Assembly: GCA_019914995.1 (NCBI GenBank) | Contig: CM034141.1 | Location: forward strand, 186,001 to 250,000 | Direction: 5' to 3' | DNA: 64,000 nucleotides | Source of the DNA: Acanthochlamys bracteata | Lineage: Eukaryota; Streptophyta; Magnoliopsida; Pandanales; Velloziaceae | Shown: piece by piece, positions 60,901 to 64,000 of the stretch | How the letters are laid out: the number at the start of each line of letters is the position of its first letter | How positions within the stretch are numbered: the stretch's first letter is position 1 | Notes under the pieces: model-generated | Databases searched by the model: none | Seen by the model: only the letters and a program-made list of their open reading frames with translations | What the model was told of the DNA's origin: nothing | Position numbers and translations under genes: made by a program

Positions 60901-62872
60901 GTACAATGAGGCTGCCGTCGTACTTGTTGGAGACTCTGGGATTAGCTAATTTTAGATGATATCTGGCTTTTTCACTCTTTCGTAATGCTCACAATTATAT
61001 ATATGACTGAGAGCATTTTGTGCTTGTAATTCAATTGATATTTTCTGTGCCAATTATGATTTGTTGATGTCTGTCTCTCGGAGGAGCAATGAACTGTTGG
61101 AATTATGTATGTGCTAATTGTAATGTGAATATACACAGTTTTAGTAGTATGGTATGGTTAACGCATGCATAGAATGTTGATTTCCTAATGTCTTCAAATG
61201 ATGGATTTACTAACTTTCTACGAATTTGTTTCCTCTTATTTAAATTATACAGTCTATCCTTATTCCTGAACTTTCTCTCTTTAGGCAACTTGGATTGGTT
61301 ACCCAAACACAACTGGCTTACCCACAATTGACTATAGAATTACAGATGCATTGGCTGATCCTCCTAATACAAAGCAGAAGTAAGTTGATTTCTGTTCCAG
61401 ATTTGCACATATCTATGTTGTTACAACTAACGATTTCAATGCTACATATTTGACAGTTCAGTTGTTTGGCAGGCATGTAGAAGAGTTAGTTCAATTACCT
61501 GAATGTTTCTTGTGCTACACTCCTTCTCCTGAAGCTGGCCCTGTTACCCCTGCCCCAGCTCTCTCCAATGGCTTTATCACTTTTGGAAGCTTTAATAATT
61601 TAGCTAAGGTAGGACTTTCAAAGTATTCTATGGTAGTCATTTGTTCAAAAGAGTAAGTTTGCTACAACTTGTTTTATAGATAACACCTAAAGTACTACAA
61701 GTTTGGGCGAGAATACTATGCGCAGTTCCAAATTCGCGGTTAGTGGTGAAGTGTAAGCCTTTCTCCTGTGATAGTGTAAGACAGAGATTTCTTGCAACTT
61801 TGGAGCAGTTAGGATTGGAACCTTTACGTGTTGACCTGCTTCCCCTTATTCTTTTAAATCATGATCACATGCAAGCGTACTCCCTAATGGATATCAGGTA
61901 AATTATCTTAGCTGCATTCTGTTACAGATTTATCTATTGATGGATGTTGTTTCAAGGTATCAAGGTAGATATCTATTTTGTTTGTTTCTTGGCATATGGA
62001 ATAGAATAAGAAATCAAAGAGACTTGATGGAGACTTATGATTCTTTTTATAAATTAAATTGAATATTGGCAGAAGTTCTCATGCTGCCTATAATTATATA
62101 TTTTTTCCATGCAAGAAATCATTTTGTTCTGTTCATATTATTATTGGTGTTGCTTATTTTCCTACAAGCCTGGATACATTTCCATATGCGGGGACAACAA
62201 CAACATGCGAATCACTTTATATGGGAGTTCCTTGTGTTACTATGGCAGGGTCAGTTCATGCTCACAATGTTGGTGTGACGCTTCTCACCAAAGTTGGTAA
62301 GCACATTTTCAGAAAATGTTCAAATTTTTGCTCAATGACTTTCAATGGTTATCTTTGCCCCCAGTTTCCTCTTTTACTTTTTTATTTGTTAAACTATTGC
62401 AATGGAGGTTGATAGGTGAAACCCATATTTCACTCTAGGATTTAGGCCATAGTTACTCGAGTTTCTGTGCTGGAGCTTTATTTATTCTTGGCTTGCAAAT
62501 GCAGGATTGGGTCGTCTAGTTGCCAAAACAGAAGATGAATATGTTCAGTTGGCCGTGAAACTGGCTTCAGATGTAACAGCTCTCTCCGAACTCAGAATGA
62601 CACTGAGAGAACTCATGTTGAAGTCACCACTGTGTGCTGGGGCAAAGTTCACTCGTGGACTAGAGTCCTTGTATAGAAGCCTATGGCATAGGTATTGCAA
62701 AGGTGATGTGCCATCTCTCAGGATCCTAGAAACAATTCGACAAGAGCAGAAATCATCTGAACCTGCACGCAGTAGTGTTCCTGCAAAGATGAATGGAGTA
62801 ATTACCAACTCACCATCTAGCATGAATCATTCTAAGGAGAGCGAAAATCAGGCGTCAAACTCTGAGAGCTGA
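54968..62872 (+). CDS. SPY: SPINDLY, TPR-containing protein O-fucosyltransferase
   Basis: Seventeen coding exons (first 54968..55363, last 62505..62872) join in frame to 902 residues, near the 914 of Arabidopsis SPY. Residues about 40-430 form around ten TPRs with repeated pairs such as [24 protein letters not shown] and [13 protein letters not shown]. The GT41-type catalytic region starts at about 455 ([16 protein letters not shown]), continues [38 protein letters not shown] in separate exons, and ends with [31 protein letters not shown] transfers fucose from GDP-fucose to DELLA and other nuclear or cytosolic proteins, repressing gibberellin signalling. Intron 6 (57839..57925) is a GC-AG intron, required because the following MALSIKPNF must stay in frame; it is 87 nt long and free of stops. 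The tail after 855 is variable and Ser-rich. Confidence 0.95.
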
Positions 62873-64000
62873 TGTAGTTCAACTTGCTTGTACGCGATAC
62901 CTCACGGAAGAGATGTTTTTGGGCAAGTTCTTGACCCAAACTGATGTTTCCACCTCATTCCGTGTTAGCAGAAGGACGAAGTGAAGCTATTATTTGATGG
63001 AGATGGCATATAGTCAATCATCAGCATTCTTGCAAGATGCTTTAGAAAGGGGAGCTGTCTGTGACCATGAATTCCCTATGTAGTTCCATATACATACAGT
63101 ACGATTGTTGTAATGTGGGTCACTGCAATTGCAGTAACTCTACATTATAGATAGGAAAACCATCTATTATGTGTGACAGGTTGATCATGCGAGTAAAGAG
63201 AGAGTTTATTTATAAATTACGTCTCTGTTATTTTCATCTTCCGCTGTCAAATTGATCTCGTTTGTCCTGCTTGTGACTTTCTAGCATTTCCACAAAAAAA
63301 AAAAGAGGAATTGAACCATTTGTTTGCCGATGCCAGTTCCAATGACCTTTCCCGAGCACTTATAGCTATACTTAGCGTGCACATAGTGGACAAACCATCT
63401 TTCTATGAACAACTTTGGATGCTATTGCGTGCCATCTTTCTTGCCAACTGCATTACATTCATCCATGTCTATAGAAATAAATATCCGAGAAAGCTTCTTT
63501 AGAGTTAACATACACACCATTTTCACAAACAGGCGTCATTTTCTGACCCAGTATCAGTGATATAAAACATGTCAATGATATCATCGGCACTGATGGTACA
63601 TAGGCAAGCTTCGGCACATGAGTCATAATCAGACAGTGTACACTAGATTCAGCGCTAAATGATACTAATATAGAGTTATGAGCAAATGGCGAAGTCTTTC
63701 CCATCAGGAACATCAATCTTTGACTATCGTTCGCAATATGTTGACATCATGTATAGGCCTGTAAGAGAGAAAAAGTTATGGCAATTGAAAAAGGGCTTCT
63801 ATGGACATAGCACTTAAAAAGAAAACTGTCTGATACAACTCTACAACTAAAGGAGAAGCTACATAAGCATAGAAAAATGGGAGAAAAGGATGTTTGCAGA
63901 AAATTTCAGATATAACACAGAAGAGAGAGGAATAAACATCATTGATGTATCTAAGCTGCATGATAATTTCCAAAGTTCATGTATGTATTCCTTAATTTCA
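62873..64000. other. SPY 3' UTR and downstream intergenic DNA
   Basis: The SPY 3' UTR likely ends around 63140-63200. From there to the window end no gene is visible; short open frames on both strands show no family similarity. An oligo-A run lies at 63293-63304. Confidence 0.4.

Noticed and set aside
63459-63973. Minus-strand open frames near the window end (85 and 65 residues)
   Set aside because: No start context, splice sites or family features; probably chance.

Overview
This window is nuclear DNA of a flowering plant, almost certainly a eudicot; I cannot name the species. The evidence is GT-AG introns throughout, plant-only families (root-type ferredoxin, P-type PPR, FAF-like, S40, NAC, SHAQKYF MYB, SPINDLY, N-carbamoylputrescine amidase), two isolated nuclear tRNA genes and many AT-rich miniature inverted-repeat elements. 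Exon structures below were built by hand by joining splice sites so that family motifs and reading frame are kept; every model given with exon coordinates closes in frame.

Left part (0-26.8 kb). On + lie FD3 ferredoxin with a 1.37 kb leader intron and a GPI-anchored GH17 beta-1,3-glucanase. A PPR gene lies on -, followed by a decayed penta-EF-hand (CML48-like) gene and a second decayed small gene. Next come the histone-fold DNA polymerase epsilon subunit DPB3-1 (+), ribosomal protein S25 (-) and N-carbamoylputrescine amidase (+), with the last two sharing a divergent promoter. A FAF-like gene and a condensation/BAHD-fold acyltransferase follow on -. From memory, ferredoxin, glucanase, CML48, DPB3 and CPA occur in the same order around Arabidopsis At2g27510-At2g27450, so the EF-hand remnant sits where an intact gene would be expected.

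Middle part (27-43 kb). A 23-exon kinesin-5 (+) is divergent from the acyltransferase. It is followed by an unassigned coding-like patch, tRNA-Thr(UGU), a small secreted probably GPI-anchored Gly/Ser-rich protein (-), the ubiquitin-L40 fusion (-), tRNA-Leu(UAG) and an S40/DUF584 gene (+).

Right part (43-64 kb). This is an AT-rich stretch loaded with Tourist/Harbinger-like MITEs (TAA target duplications) around a NAC factor (+) and VPS55 (-). A two-repeat SHAQKYF MYB (+) follows, then the complete 17-coding-exon SPINDLY gene (+, protein O-fucosyltransferase), then untranslated sequence to the window end.

The genes do not form one pathway; this is an ordinary gene-rich plant segment. I found no convincing undescribed system. 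The best second looks are a hydrophobic, in-frame, stop-free GC-AG intron in SPY; an altered catalytic motif in the acyltransferase; ubiquitin with Ser at position 28; the beta-glucanase whose last exon holds only the GPI signal; the decayed EF-hand gene in a conserved slot; and the two MITE subfamilies.
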